Origin: Sulfurimonas sp.
Lineage (GTDB): Bacteria > Campylobacterota > Campylobacteria > Campylobacterales > Sulfurimonadaceae
DNA: 39,125 nt
NCBI GenBank assembly: GCA_027064045.1
Contig: JAMOQK010000049.1
Span: forward strand, 1 to 39,125
Direction: 5' to 3'
The first letter of the stretch is position 1; the number at the start of each line of letters is the position of its first letter. The notes under the pieces are model-generated. The model had not been told where the DNA came from. It saw only the letters and a program-made list of their open reading frames with translations, and searched no databases. Positions 27,384 to 36,417 of the stretch are shown piece by piece. The translations under genes were made by a program, and so were the position numbers.

Positions 27384-27962
27384 ATGGATAAAAATAAAGA
27401 ATTTGAAGACGCAGTAAAAATTATGATGCGTTATGTTGATGAAGATCCAGGTCGAGAGGGGCTTTTAAAAACCCCTGAGCGTGTAAGAAAATCTTTTGAA
27501 TTTATCTATGGTGGGTATAAACAAGACCCAGAGGAGATTTTGAAAAAAGCACTTTTTACAAGTTCAAATGATGAGATGGTTCTTATAAAAGATATAGAGT
27601 TTTACTCCACTTGTGAACATCATCTTTTACCTATTATTGGGCGTGTACATGTTGCTTATATACCAAATGGTAAGGTTGTCGGACTTTCAAAAATCCCTAG
27701 GGTTGTAAATGTTTTTGCTCGTCGTATGCAGATTCAAGAGCAGCTTACAGAGCAGATTGCAGATGCTATTATGGATACGATAGAGCCAAAAGGTGTGGCA
27801 GTTGTGGTGGCTGCTCGTCATATGTGTATGGAGATGAGGGGTGTTGAAAAAATTAACTCTATAACAACTTCATCAGCACTTCGCGGACTTTTTAAAAAAG
27901 ATGAAAAAACAAGAGCCGAATTTTTCTCTTTGATAAATTCACCAACTGGAACCCGTTACTAA
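27384..27962 (+). CDS. folE: GTP cyclohydrolase I (FolE)
   Basis: FolE converts GTP to 7,8-dihydroneopterin triphosphate, the first step of folate and, through the same intermediate, of queuosine precursor synthesis. The 192-residue protein shows the zinc ligands Cys77, His80 and Cys148 in STCEHHLLP and [10 protein letters not shown], plus the [13 protein letters not shown] start. It therefore feeds the same pathway as QueF elsewhere in the window. It sits between rnj (20 bases) and fliI (6 bases). Confidence 0.97.
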   Translation: MDKNKEFEDAVKIMMRYVDEDPGREGLLKTPERVRKSFEFIYGGYKQDPEEILKKALFTSSNDEMVLIKDIEFYSTCEHHLLPIIGRVHVAYIPNGKVVGLSKIPRVVNVFARRMQIQEQLTEQIADAIMDTIEPKGVAVVVAARHMCMEMRGVEKINSITTSSALRGLFKKDEKTRAEFFSLINSPTGTRY

Positions 27963-27968
27963 CCCCAC

Positions 27969-29291
27969 ATGCCATTTGCTTCACTAAAAGATAAACTCTC
28001 ATCTAAAAACTACTCAGTAGCTTTTGGTGAGGTTGTAAAAATCAATGCAACAGTTATAACTGCTAAAGGTCTAAAAGTCAGTATCAGTGATATGGTAAAA
28101 ATCATTTCAAACGATACTGCTCAAGAGACAGTAGGAATGGTTACAGAGATAGATGGGGATACTTTTTATATAACTCCTTTTAGTTTTGTAGAGGGTTTTT
28201 GTTCTGGAGATAAAGTTTTTTTAGATTCTGCTGGACTAAATATTCCTGTTGGTTCATCTCTTCTTGGTCGTGTTGTTGACCCTTTTATGCGACCTATTGA
28301 TGGTAAAGGAAGTATAAGTAGTTCAAAATTATCTCCAATTATAAAAGCACCTATTGCCGCCATGAAAAGGGGGATGATTGATGAAATTTTTAGTGTTGGT
28401 GTTAAAAGTATAGATGGTTTATTGACATGTGGAAAAGGGCAAAAACTTGGTATATTTGCAGGGAGTGGTGTTGGAAAATCTACTCTTATGGGAATGATAG
28501 TAAGGGGTTCTGTTGCACCCATAAAAGTTGTAGCACTTATTGGTGAGAGGGGTAGGGAAGTCCCTGAATTTATAGAAAAAAATCTTGGTGGAAACCTTGA
28601 AAATACTGTGATTATAGTTGCAACTTCAGATGACTCCCCTTTGATGAGAAAATATGGAGCTTTTGCGGCCATGAGTGTGGCTGAACATTTTAAAGATAAA
28701 GGTCTTGATGTATTGTTTATTATGGATTCAGTTACTAGGTTTGCTATGGCTCAAAGGGAGATTGGACTAGCCCTTGGTGAGCCACCAACTTCAAAAGGCT
28801 ATCCACCATCATCTTTAACGCTTTTACCACAACTTATGGAAAGAGCTGGGAAAGAGGAGGGTAAAGGCAGTATAACGGCTTTTTTTACAGTTCTTATAGA
28901 GGGTGATGATATGAGCGATCCTATTGCTGATCAGTCCCGTTCTATTTTAGATGGACATATAGTTCTTTCTCGTGAACTTACAGATTTTGGTATCTATCCT
29001 CCTGTGCATATTTTGAACTCAGCTTCAAGGGTTATGAGTGATATAGTTTCTAAAGAGCATTTATCGGCTGTATTAAAATTTAGGAGATTTTACACACTTT
29101 TAAAAGAGAATGAGGTTTTAATCCGTATAGGTGCATACACAAAAGGTTCAGACCCAGAGCTTGATGAAGCCATATCTAAAAAAGAGCAGATGCAAAACTT
29201 TTTATCTCAAAATGCAGATAAACAAAGTAATTATAAAGATACTGTGGACACACTTATTAGTCTTATGGAAATTTCTGAAGTTATTGAGTAA
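27969..29291 (+). CDS. fliI: Flagellum-specific ATPase FliI
   Basis: FliI is the ATPase of the flagellar type III export apparatus. The 440-residue protein has an F1-beta-like fold with Walker A GSGVGKST (165-172), a GERGREVPEF segment, and the SVTRFAMAQREIGLALGEPP signature of type III ATPases. The gene has no obvious ribosome site and is six bases from folE, so coupling is likely. Its 3' end overlaps the convergent WD40-like gene by 11 bases. No other flagellar gene is in the window, which is typical of the dispersed flagellar genes in this phylum. Confidence 0.95.
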   Translation: MPFASLKDKLSSKNYSVAFGEVVKINATVITAKGLKVSISDMVKIISNDTAQETVGMVTEIDGDTFYITPFSFVEGFCSGDKVFLDSAGLNIPVGSSLLGRVVDPFMRPIDGKGSISSSKLSPIIKAPIAAMKRGMIDEIFSVGVKSIDGLLTCGKGQKLGIFAGSGVGKSTLMGMIVRGSVAPIKVVALIGERGREVPEFIEKNLGGNLENTVIIVATSDDSPLMRKYGAFAAMSVAEHFKDKGLDVLFIMDSVTRFAMAQREIGLALGEPPTSKGYPPSSLTLLPQLMERAGKEEGKGSITAFFTVLIEGDDMSDPIADQSRSILDGHIVLSRELTDFGIYPPVHILNSASRVMSDIVSKEHLSAVLKFRRFYTLLKENEVLIRIGAYTKGSDPELDEAISKKEQMQNFLSQNADKQSNYKDTVDTLISLMEISEVIE

Positions 29292-31407
29292 CTATTTTTG
29301 AGTAAATCCAACTGTCTCTAGTTGGTTTTGTTTGCTCATCATAAGTGATTGCCAATTTTGTAGAGAAATTTGTTTCATATTGTTTCATAATTGAACTTAT
29401 CTCCTTATCTTTAGCAAAAATATCTATGTATGAATATATAATGTTTTCTGCTTCTTGTTTTTTGTTATCTTTTATGAGTATTTGGATCTTTGCACGAAAA
29501 CCTAGTCTTAAAATATCACCGATTTTCCCTCTTCTTGTGCTTAGTGTTATGAGTTCACCAAGTGTAGTTTGGATTTTTTTTATATCACCTTCAAGGGCAT
29601 ATTCTTCACATTTATGCATCAGTTTTGACCAGTGTTTTTGTAGAAGCTGACCTAACTCTGTGGAGTTAAGATGTTTATGTATATCTAGTAGTTCGTAGCA
29701 GGATTTAAAGTTGTTATTTTCATAGGCATTTTGAAGGATTTGTATATCTTTGGAATTTGCATATAGTTGTAAAACCTCCTCTTTTAATTCAGCCATATTT
29801 TCAATTTTGGATAGATATTTTTTTGCTTTAGCTATTTTTGCTTTTTTTATATAGGATTTTGCTTTTTGTAGATACTCCTGAGCCTCTTTAATTAGAGTTT
29901 TATATGTTGGTATTTGTGTAAAAAGTTTATTCTTTAGAGCTAGTTTATTGAGTGTTTTATAATCTTTTTTCTCTATCGCTTTTAGAAATTGCAGGAATTC
30001 TTTGTTTTGTTTTAAAATTAGCTGTATGCTTTGTCTTTTTGAGAGAATTGTCATATATTGACTTAAGCATAATTTTGCATTTTCCTCTTTGTTAAGCAAT
30101 ATCTGTCGTTGAGCATTTTTAAAGGCTTCTTTCCAAGCTTTTTCCATCCTTTTGTATTGCCAAGTATATTGTAAAGCAGGGTATTTAGTTGCCATTGCAT
30201 AAGCTAAGATTAGTTTTTGTTCTGAGAAGTGTGATTGAAATTTTGGATAGTTTTCAAATGCTATAAATAGATTTTTAATCTCATCTTTTTTTTGTTTTGT
30301 ATGTTTAAACATCTCTGTAAGTTGAAGAGCCAACTCTTTATTATGATGAATAAGTGCATCAACTGCTTTTAAATAAATCTCTTGATACTTTTTTTCAAGT
30401 TCCTGATGTTGTTTAGAATCTTTTAGCATTGGTTCTTTTTCTATCAGTTCGTAGGCTTTATCTAAGGAATTATGGAGTATAAGAGAGTTTAGTTTCTCTA
30501 CATTTGGAAGTTCTATTTTTATGATTTGAGTTTTATCAAAAGCGATTATAAGTGTTTCTTTATTGATAATTGTAACTTTATCTATATCTGCTCCTAATTC
30601 TATATAATTTGCATCTATAAGTTTAAAATTTTTAATATCAAAAATAGCTATATTTTTTTGTGAAGTAACCATGATATAGTTTGGATTTGGCATTATTAGT
30701 ATTTGTTGTATTTTTCTAAAAGGGCTATTTAGTCTTTTGTATGAATGAATATTTGTTAATGAAATTATGTCTATATCTCCATCAATATTTCCACTTATAA
30801 GTGTATTGTTGTTTAAAAAACATAGAGCATCTATTTTAGATTTTGTATGTGTTATTACATTTATATCTGCTTCAGATAGTAGGTCTGTTACAAAGATAGC
30901 ACCGCCATATCCACTACATGCTAATTGAGTATCGTAAAATGCAAATGCACTAACATAATTTGTTTTGATTTTTGAATAGTTTATAGGTTTATCATATGGA
31001 AATGAACATAATCTTGATAATAAAAGAGAACCATTATATCTATACTGAAGCACTCTACCGTTTGAACTTCCTGCAATAATATAGTTTGAAGATGGGTCAA
31101 ATGAGATAATCTCTATTTTTTCATTTTCAGTATCTATTCTTTTTAATAATCTTTTTGTTGGCATGTGGACTATGTATATGATTGTACTATTTGCAAATGC
31201 CAAGATTTCTGTATTTTTAGAAAAACATATAGCTGTTGTTTTTTCATTTAGGTATTCACTTACAAGATTGAGTTTTATGGTACAGTTTTTGTAAGAAAAC
31301 AGTTTTATCCCATCTAGTTTGGTGGCATAAGCAACTAGGTTATGTTCTAGTGCAGTTAATTGTGTTATATCTGAACGAGTGCTTAAGCATTTACATATTT
31401 TTCGCAT
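29281..31407 (-). CDS. WD40-like beta-propeller plus long helical repeat protein
   Basis: The 708-residue protein has an N-terminal beta-rich region (about 1-330). Its repeating pattern includes segments such as IISFDPSSNYIIAGSSNGRVLQY and LCFLNNNTLISGNIDGDIDIIS, like a WD40 propeller. A mostly helical region (about 335-690) rich in Lys, Leu and Gln follows, resembling TPR or coatomer-like helical hairpins. It has no signal peptide or membrane helix. Such a layout usually makes a scaffold; no enzymatic motif is seen. It is convergent with fliI, overlapping by 11 bases, and is the only gene of its transcript. Function is unknown. Confidence 0.7.
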   Translation of the reverse strand: MRKICKCLSTRSDITQLTALEHNLVAYATKLDGIKLFSYKNCTIKLNLVSEYLNEKTTAICFSKNTEILAFANSTIIYIVHMPTKRLLKRIDTENEKIEIISFDPSSNYIIAGSSNGRVLQYRYNGSLLLSRLCSFPYDKPINYSKIKTNYVSAFAFYDTQLACSGYGGAIFVTDLLSEADINVITHTKSKIDALCFLNNNTLISGNIDGDIDIISLTNIHSYKRLNSPFRKIQQILIMPNPNYIMVTSQKNIAIFDIKNFKLIDANYIELGADIDKVTIINKETLIIAFDKTQIIKIELPNVEKLNSLILHNSLDKAYELIEKEPMLKDSKQHQELEKKYQEIYLKAVDALIHHNKELALQLTEMFKHTKQKKDEIKNLFIAFENYPKFQSHFSEQKLILAYAMATKYPALQYTWQYKRMEKAWKEAFKNAQRQILLNKEENAKLCLSQYMTILSKRQSIQLILKQNKEFLQFLKAIEKKDYKTLNKLALKNKLFTQIPTYKTLIKEAQEYLQKAKSYIKKAKIAKAKKYLSKIENMAELKEEVLQLYANSKDIQILQNAYENNNFKSCYELLDIHKHLNSTELGQLLQKHWSKLMHKCEEYALEGDIKKIQTTLGELITLSTRRGKIGDILRLGFRAKIQILIKDNKKQEAENIIYSYIDIFAKDKEISSIMKQYETNFSTKLAITYDEQTKPTRDSWIYSKIVTQ

Positions 31408-31478
31408 CTATACTCCGAGAAAAATATTATAAGTAAAAAAAGTAGTGTATAGGCTGAAACTGAGGTTAATAGGAAAGT

Positions 31479-31522
31479 TTTGAGTTATTTTCGCTTATAA
31501 AAAGCGAAAATAATAACTCAAA
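31479..31522 (-). terminator. Terminator after the heme-less cytochrome-like gene
   Basis: A long imperfect inverted repeat (GAGTTATTTTCGCTT paired with AAGCGAAAATAATAACTC, three-base bulge, short ATAA loop) starts just past the stop at 31529-31531. Confidence 0.65.
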
Positions 31523-31528
31523 GATTGA

Positions 31529-31852
31529 TTAGCAAGATGGAACATTTCCACTGTCACTACCAAATTCTTTGAAGAAGTCATGGTAATGTTTAAGATATTT
31601 GCTTTTAAGAGCTTTATCTTTTACTTTTGGACATACTTTTTTGATTTCAGCTTTAAGCCCATCACCTGAACCTAACTCATCCCACTCATCTTGAGTATGT
31701 TTACCAGCCATTTCAGCACCAGAAAAACCACACGCTTTTTTAAGCTTTTTACTATAAAGTTTTTGACCTTTAGCAACATCGGCATTAACAGTTGTTGCAC
31801 CTAAAGCTAAAAGTAGTGTAGCACCTAATGCAATTTTAACAATTTTGTTCAT
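31529..31852 (-). CDS. Secreted cytochrome c-like protein lacking a heme motif
   Basis: The 107-residue protein has a Sec signal peptide, probably cleaved after VNA (residue 24). The mature part has the cytochrome-c-like pattern GQKLYSKKLKKACGFSGAEMAGKHTQDEW, but CxxCH is absent: only Cys41 of a would-be heme motif remains, with further Cys at 74 and 107. It is probably periplasmic and cannot bind heme covalently in the usual way. The two C-terminal Cys could form a disulfide or bind a metal or sulfur compound. It lies next to the psr operon but has its own terminator. Function unknown. Confidence 0.75.
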   Translation of the reverse strand: MNKIVKIALGATLLLALGATTVNADVAKGQKLYSKKLKKACGFSGAEMAGKHTQDEWDELGSGDGLKAEIKKVCPKVKDKALKSKYLKHYHDFFKEFGSDSGNVPSC

Positions 31853-31958
31853 TGTCTCTCCTTGAAATTTTGTATATTTTATCTTATAAAAAATAAAAGT
31901 ATTATTTAATATAAAATTAGTTTATTATATTTATACTAAAAGTAACACTATAAATATT

Positions 31959-31986
31959 AAAACTCTTAGCTACTGCTAAGAGTTTT
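31959..31986 (-). terminator. Terminator after psrC
   Basis: A perfect 12-bp stem (AAAACTCTTAGC / GCTAAGAGTTTT, loop TACT) begins just past the psrC stop and is followed on the - strand by an AT-rich stretch. Confidence 0.85.
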
Positions 31987-31987
31987 T

Positions 31988-33187
31988 TTAATGATGAGCT
32001 TCCTCATCAAGATCAAATGCTTTTTCAGCAACATAGTATAGTAAAAAACATACACCTAAAGCACCTACGGCAATAGCCCATTCAACTGAAGATGGAAAAT
32101 ATTCTATCCAAGTTGGAGCTAATTGATACTCTTTTGTTTTTAACATTTGCATCGGTGCCATTTGTGCAAAATGTACCATATCGTTTCTCATCAAAAAGAT
32201 AGAGATTAAAGCTGGAATTGCTGCAAAGAACAGAGCTTTAATAGCTTTACCTTTACTAACTAAAATAATAACAAAAGGGATAGCCCATGCAAACAACATC
32301 TCTATCCAAAAAGAACTTGTTCCAATGATTTTCATCATTGTATCAGCTCTCTCTGGCATACCACCATAGATAGCTGTCATCATTCTCCACCATTCAAAGA
32401 ACATAGTAACTACCAAAAGTAGTCCTAATATTTTTGCTAATTTAACTAATGTTACTTCAACTTCTTCTGGAAAGTTTAATTTATGTTTAAAACCATATAT
32501 CATAAACATAAAGAATGCTCCTGCAACAATAGCAGTTAATAGGAAATATAAAGGGATAAAAGGTCCGTTTGCTATTGGTCTTGCAACTAAGTATGCAAAT
32601 ACAGAACCAAGTGTTGTAAATGCTGAAATATCAGCAATCAATCCACCAATCCCAAATCTAACAGCCCATTTATGATCGCCTCTAAGTGCAAATCCAAACT
32701 CAAGGATGATAAATGTTAAAACTAAACCATATAAAGTACCCATCCACCAGATTGCAGAAGTTGTACCAGGAGTTAAAATATTGTAAATCATCATTGTAAC
32801 TGGGTGTCCAATTTCACTAAGAATAATAATGAAACCTGGTAGTAGTGTGATAATTGCCAACAGTGTTGTTCTCTTTCCAATATGATTAAACTCTTTTATG
32901 CCAAATACATGCCCAAATGAAGCTATAACACATAGTCCTGTACTGGTTCCAACAAAGAATATATATCCAGAGATTAATAATCCCCACGGATGTTCCCTTG
33001 TAACATTATATGCATGGTGTCCATGTATTAAATATTGAGTAAGCCCCCATACTAATAGAAGTAACAATCCTATAATCATGAAAGATACTAGTATATTTAA
33101 AGGAGTCTTTTTAAAACCCAACAGTGATTTTATAGAAAAATCTTCCTTGATAGGAACAATTTTATTAACTAATTCTCTTAAAGCCAT
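31988..33187 (-). CDS. psrC: Polysulfide reductase-type membrane subunit (NrfD/PsrC family)
   Basis: The 399-residue protein is almost all hydrophobic, with about eight to ten predicted membrane helices, as in PsrC. It anchors the PsrAB enzyme and carries electrons between the menaquinone pool and PsrB. The segment TREHPWGLLISGYIFFVGTS and several conserved Arg and His residues in the helices fit the NrfD-like fold. It is the third gene of psrABC, 13 bases after psrB, and is followed by a terminator. The likely substrate is polysulfide, with thiosulfate as the alternative. Confidence 0.88.
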   Translation of the reverse strand: MALRELVNKIVPIKEDFSIKSLLGFKKTPLNILVSFMIIGLLLLLVWGLTQYLIHGHHAYNVTREHPWGLLISGYIFFVGTSTGLCVIASFGHVFGIKEFNHIGKRTTLLAIITLLPGFIIILSEIGHPVTMMIYNILTPGTTSAIWWMGTLYGLVLTFIILEFGFALRGDHKWAVRFGIGGLIADISAFTTLGSVFAYLVARPIANGPFIPLYFLLTAIVAGAFFMFMIYGFKHKLNFPEEVEVTLVKLAKILGLLLVVTMFFEWWRMMTAIYGGMPERADTMMKIIGTSSFWIEMLFAWAIPFVIILVSKGKAIKALFFAAIPALISIFLMRNDMVHFAQMAPMQMLKTKEYQLAPTWIEYFPSSVEWAIAVGALGVCFLLYYVAEKAFDLDEEAHH

Positions 33188-33200
33188 TTTAACTCCTTTC

Positions 33201-33764
33201 TTATGTTAGGTAAAATAATTTTGGTTTAGTACCAAGGTGTGATTTAAGAGAGAAATGCTCTCTAGTTCTTAGTAGTTCACTAATTTCACTGTTTGGATCA
33301 TCCAAATCACCAAAAATTCTTACTTTCGTAGGACAAGTATTTTGACATGCTGTTGTAGTTTCACCACGAGCCAATCTTGTATCTGAACAGAAAGTACATT
33401 TATCAACAGTCATTGTTCTATCATCAACATATCTTGCATCGTAAGGACAAGCATTCATACAGTAACTACATAAAATACATTGATCCGCATTTACTCTAAC
33501 AACACCATTTTCATCATAGTATGTTGCATTTGTTGGACAAACTTCTTGACAAGGAGCATTGTCACAATGTTGACACTGACTTGGCATAAACGCAGCATGA
33601 GATATATCTAAGTTTGGCCATACCCCACTCATCTCATTTTGTCCTACCCAGATTCTGTGCTTATCAGCACCGAGTAAAACACCATTTTCCTCTTTACAAG
33701 CTACTTCACAAGCTTTGCAGTTGATACAATTTTTGTAATCAAGTGCCATTCCATATCTAGCCAT
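33201..33764 (-). CDS. psrB: Polysulfide reductase-type iron-sulfur subunit
   Basis: The 187-residue protein is a PsrB/NrfC-type electron transfer subunit with four Cys clusters of the ferredoxin pattern (CxxCxxCxxxC at residues 13-23, then CxxC...C groups around 63, 95 and 122). It passes electrons between PsrC and the molybdenum subunit. It has no signal peptide, as usual for a protein exported with its Tat-carrying partner. It sits three bases from psrA. Confidence 0.93.
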   Translation of the reverse strand: MARYGMALDYKNCINCKACEVACKEENGVLLGADKHRIWVGQNEMSGVWPNLDISHAAFMPSQCQHCDNAPCQEVCPTNATYYDENGVVRVNADQCILCSYCMNACPYDARYVDDRTMTVDKCTFCSDTRLARGETTTACQNTCPTKVRIFGDLDDPNSEISELLRTREHFSLKSHLGTKPKLFYLT

Positions 33765-33767
33765 AAA

Positions 33768-36137
33768 TTACACCTTTCTTATTTCTACATTTGTTTCATG
33801 TAATGATGCAGAGCCATACACATTTTCTACAATATCTTCAATTACTGCATTGTCATTACCACCATTTTTGTATGCCCAAGTAAGTGCTTCACTCTCTTCA
33901 CCAAATCCGTGAACAAAAAATACCTGTTCTGGACCGATTTTTTCAGTAGGATAGGCTTTAATAGTTATTTTACCTGTTCTACTTGAAACCTCTACTGTAT
34001 CACCAAATTTAATACCTCTTTTTTCTGCTATTCTTTTATTTATCCATATATAATTTTCAAAAATAAGATCATGAAGCATCGCATTGTTAGCTGTACCACT
34101 TTGAGTAAATTGTGCATGACGACCAGTAAGCATTCTAAATTTGCCATCTGGCACAGTATAGTTATACTCATCCCTCCATACAGGCATAGGGTCGGTTCCT
34201 TTTTTTGCAAGATTGGGAATATTACATTCAATTTTTCCACTTGGTGTTTTCGGTTTACCACCACGAACACTATAAGCTTTTTTATTTTCAGGGTAATATT
34301 GGAATTTATTTGCTCCAAGTTGTTTAAAGTCTGTTCCCATATCTGGATAGAATACACCATGTTTATGTAGATGATGAGCTGCTTCTTCACCATAAACTGA
34401 AGCTACCATATGATGGTTTATCTCTTCTTGAGAGTTTTTAAATGGTATTCTCATATCAAATTCTGCAAAAGTTTCCTCTTCACCATCTTCTTCGATAGCC
34501 TCTTGAGCATCTTCATCATATTTTTTAGTGATTTCCCATAAAGGTTTAGTAATTTCGTTAGTTAAACCTCTCATAATATCGATAACTGGTTTTGTATCAA
34601 ACATAGGGTCAATAACCTTGTTTCTTTGAGCGATTGATGGTTCAACTCCACCAAAAGTTTTCACAGGGTCAGTTCTTTCTAGGTATGTACACTCAGGAAG
34701 TACAACATCAGCATACATTACTGTATCAGATGGCATTGTATCAATAGCTACAACCAGTTCCATTTTTTTAAGCATTTGAGCTGTTTTTGTAGGATTTGGC
34801 ATATTTAACATAGGATTGTGTTTATATATGAACATACCTCTTACTTTATAATCTTGCTTATTATCTACAAAATCATTTCTCCAATTTACCCAAGAACTTC
34901 CAAGGCTAGACTCTGCTTGTGCATACATTGGTTCGATTACTTCATGCGCACCAAGTTTTAACTTTTTACCAAATACAAGACCACCTTTAGTGTCTATACC
35001 ACCGCCAAGTGCTTGAAAAATTGCCATTGCACGACGAAGTTGAAAATCATTGTTAGAGAATGTACTTCTTCTACCTGGATAATATACAGCTTTTGGAGCA
35101 TGAGCCATAAACTCTCTTGCCATTTCGTATATCTCTTTTGCTTTTATGCCTGTAATCTTTTCAGCCCATTGAGGAGTGTATTTATTTGTAAGTACGCTAT
35201 TTTTATACTCTTCAAAACCATTAAAATACTTAGCAACATATTTTTTATCATACAAATCTTCTGTAAGTACAACATGTGTAAGAGCAAGAACAAGTGCAAG
35301 GTCAGTACCAGGTTTAATAGCTAACCATTTATCAGATTTTGCAGCTGTATGAGTAAATCTAGGATCTATACAAATAAGTTTTGCACCACGACCTTTTGTT
35401 CTCTTAAATCCATCCATAGTATCAGGAGTTACGATAGCTTCAGCTCTGTTTGCACCAGCCATAATAATATATTCTGCATTTTCTAAATCAGCAGGAGCAT
35501 AAGCACCTATAGTTACACCATAGCCCGAAACAACAGTTTGCAAACACAATGTTGCATGATTTAACCAGTTTGCAGAACCAAATGCTCCATAAAAAGTTTT
35601 GAAAGTATGTTCTGCCATACCTTCACCAGCACAAAATAAAAATGAAGAACGATTATCTTTTTCTTCATCAAGGATTTTTGCCATCCCTGGAAATTTATCT
35701 GTTCCGTTCAATATTGCTTTGTAAGCTTCATCCCAAGTAACTCTTTTGAATTTACCCTCACCTTTTTCACCAACTCTAATCATTGGATATTTAAGACGGT
35801 CTGGATCATAAAGTGCTTGAAGACCGGCATTTCCTCTTGCACATAACATGTTTCTGCTTTTTGGAAAAGCTGGATTTGGATTTAGTTTTGTAACAACTCC
35901 ATCCTCAATTCTTGCAAGTGCAGCACACTTGTTAACACACATTTCACAAAGTGTTGCTACCTCTACTGCTTCTCCTGTACTCGTTTTTGTTGTAATTGAA
36001 CTTGGTGCATGACCTTTTGTCGCACCATGACTTGAACCATGTTCGTTAGATAAAAGATTTGTAGCCACTGTTGCACCGACAACACTCATAGCTACAGTTC
36101 CTTGAAGAAATTTTCTTCTTGAAATTTCTACTTCCAT
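33768..36137 (-). CDS. psrA: Polysulfide/thiosulfate reductase-type molybdopterin subunit
   Basis: The 789-residue catalytic subunit has a Tat signal (SRRKFLQG) and the iron-sulfur motif Cys66-x2-Cys69-x3-Cys73...Cys101 (numbered from the ATG at 36143). The candidate molybdenum ligand is Cys200 in ATLCLQTVVSG. Several MGD-binding segments of the DMSO-reductase family follow. An acidic insert (EEDGEEETFAE) is seen near residue 565. The start at 36137 is preferred: GGGG at 36146-36149 lies eight bases away from it but only two from 36143. It leads psrABC, divergent from the FccB-like gene across about 280 bases. Confidence 0.9.
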   Translation of the reverse strand: MEVEISRRKFLQGTVAMSVVGATVATNLLSNEHGSSHGATKGHAPSSITTKTSTGEAVEVATLCEMCVNKCAALARIEDGVVTKLNPNPAFPKSRNMLCARGNAGLQALYDPDRLKYPMIRVGEKGEGKFKRVTWDEAYKAILNGTDKFPGMAKILDEEKDNRSSFLFCAGEGMAEHTFKTFYGAFGSANWLNHATLCLQTVVSGYGVTIGAYAPADLENAEYIIMAGANRAEAIVTPDTMDGFKRTKGRGAKLICIDPRFTHTAAKSDKWLAIKPGTDLALVLALTHVVLTEDLYDKKYVAKYFNGFEEYKNSVLTNKYTPQWAEKITGIKAKEIYEMAREFMAHAPKAVYYPGRRSTFSNNDFQLRRAMAIFQALGGGIDTKGGLVFGKKLKLGAHEVIEPMYAQAESSLGSSWVNWRNDFVDNKQDYKVRGMFIYKHNPMLNMPNPTKTAQMLKKMELVVAIDTMPSDTVMYADVVLPECTYLERTDPVKTFGGVEPSIAQRNKVIDPMFDTKPVIDIMRGLTNEITKPLWEITKKYDEDAQEAIEEDGEEETFAEFDMRIPFKNSQEEINHHMVASVYGEEAAHHLHKHGVFYPDMGTDFKQLGANKFQYYPENKKAYSVRGGKPKTPSGKIECNIPNLAKKGTDPMPVWRDEYNYTVPDGKFRMLTGRHAQFTQSGTANNAMLHDLIFENYIWINKRIAEKRGIKFGDTVEVSSRTGKITIKAYPTEKIGPEQVFFVHGFGEESEALTWAYKNGGNDNAVIEDIVENVYGSASLHETNVEIRKV

Positions 36138-36302
36138 AAACATTACCCCTTTCGCATAATTTTCTAAAATAACCTTTCTTCAGTTTAACTGATACTGATG
36201 AAAGAATTATAGATTTAAGCATTGTAGTTTAATTTATCTTATAATCAACTTTAATTAATATTTAATTTAAGTATAAGAAAAAACTATATGATAATACTAG
36301 GT

Positions 36303-36308
36303 TATAAT
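36303..36308 (+). promoter_or_regulatory. Possible -10 element of the FccB-like gene
   Basis: TATAAT lies about 110 bases before the FccB-like start in the intergenic region shared with psrA. No clear -35 was found. Confidence 0.3.
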
Positions 36309-36353
36309 ATAAATTAATTTTGCTAATAGTGTTGTTTTTTGAGGAAGTCTAAT

Positions 36354-36391
36354 AATGGTTTATGGTTAAGTTTGTTAATCTATTGTTAATC
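36354..36391. repeat. Direct repeats upstream of the FccB-like gene
   Basis: Two ATGGTT units lie at about 36354-36366. Two exact TTGTTAATC copies lie at 36372-36380 and 36383-36391, with 11-base spacing. This is the geometry of a regulator binding on one helix face, between the presumed promoter and the start codon. The ribosome site AGGAG is at 36408-36412. Confidence 0.4.
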
Positions 36392-36417
36392 ATTTTTAAT
36401 TTAGCTTAGGAGTTATA

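Noticed and set aside
29360..29390. Two TTTCAT/TGTTTCATA repeats resembling half of parS
   Set aside because: They lack the palindromic second half and lie inside the WD40-like gene's coding sequence.
33768..36143. Assignment of the molybdoenzyme as nitrate reductase or formate dehydrogenase
   Set aside because: The adjacent ferredoxin and NrfD-type subunits and gene order fit polysulfide/thiosulfate reductase better; no accessory nap or fdh genes are present.
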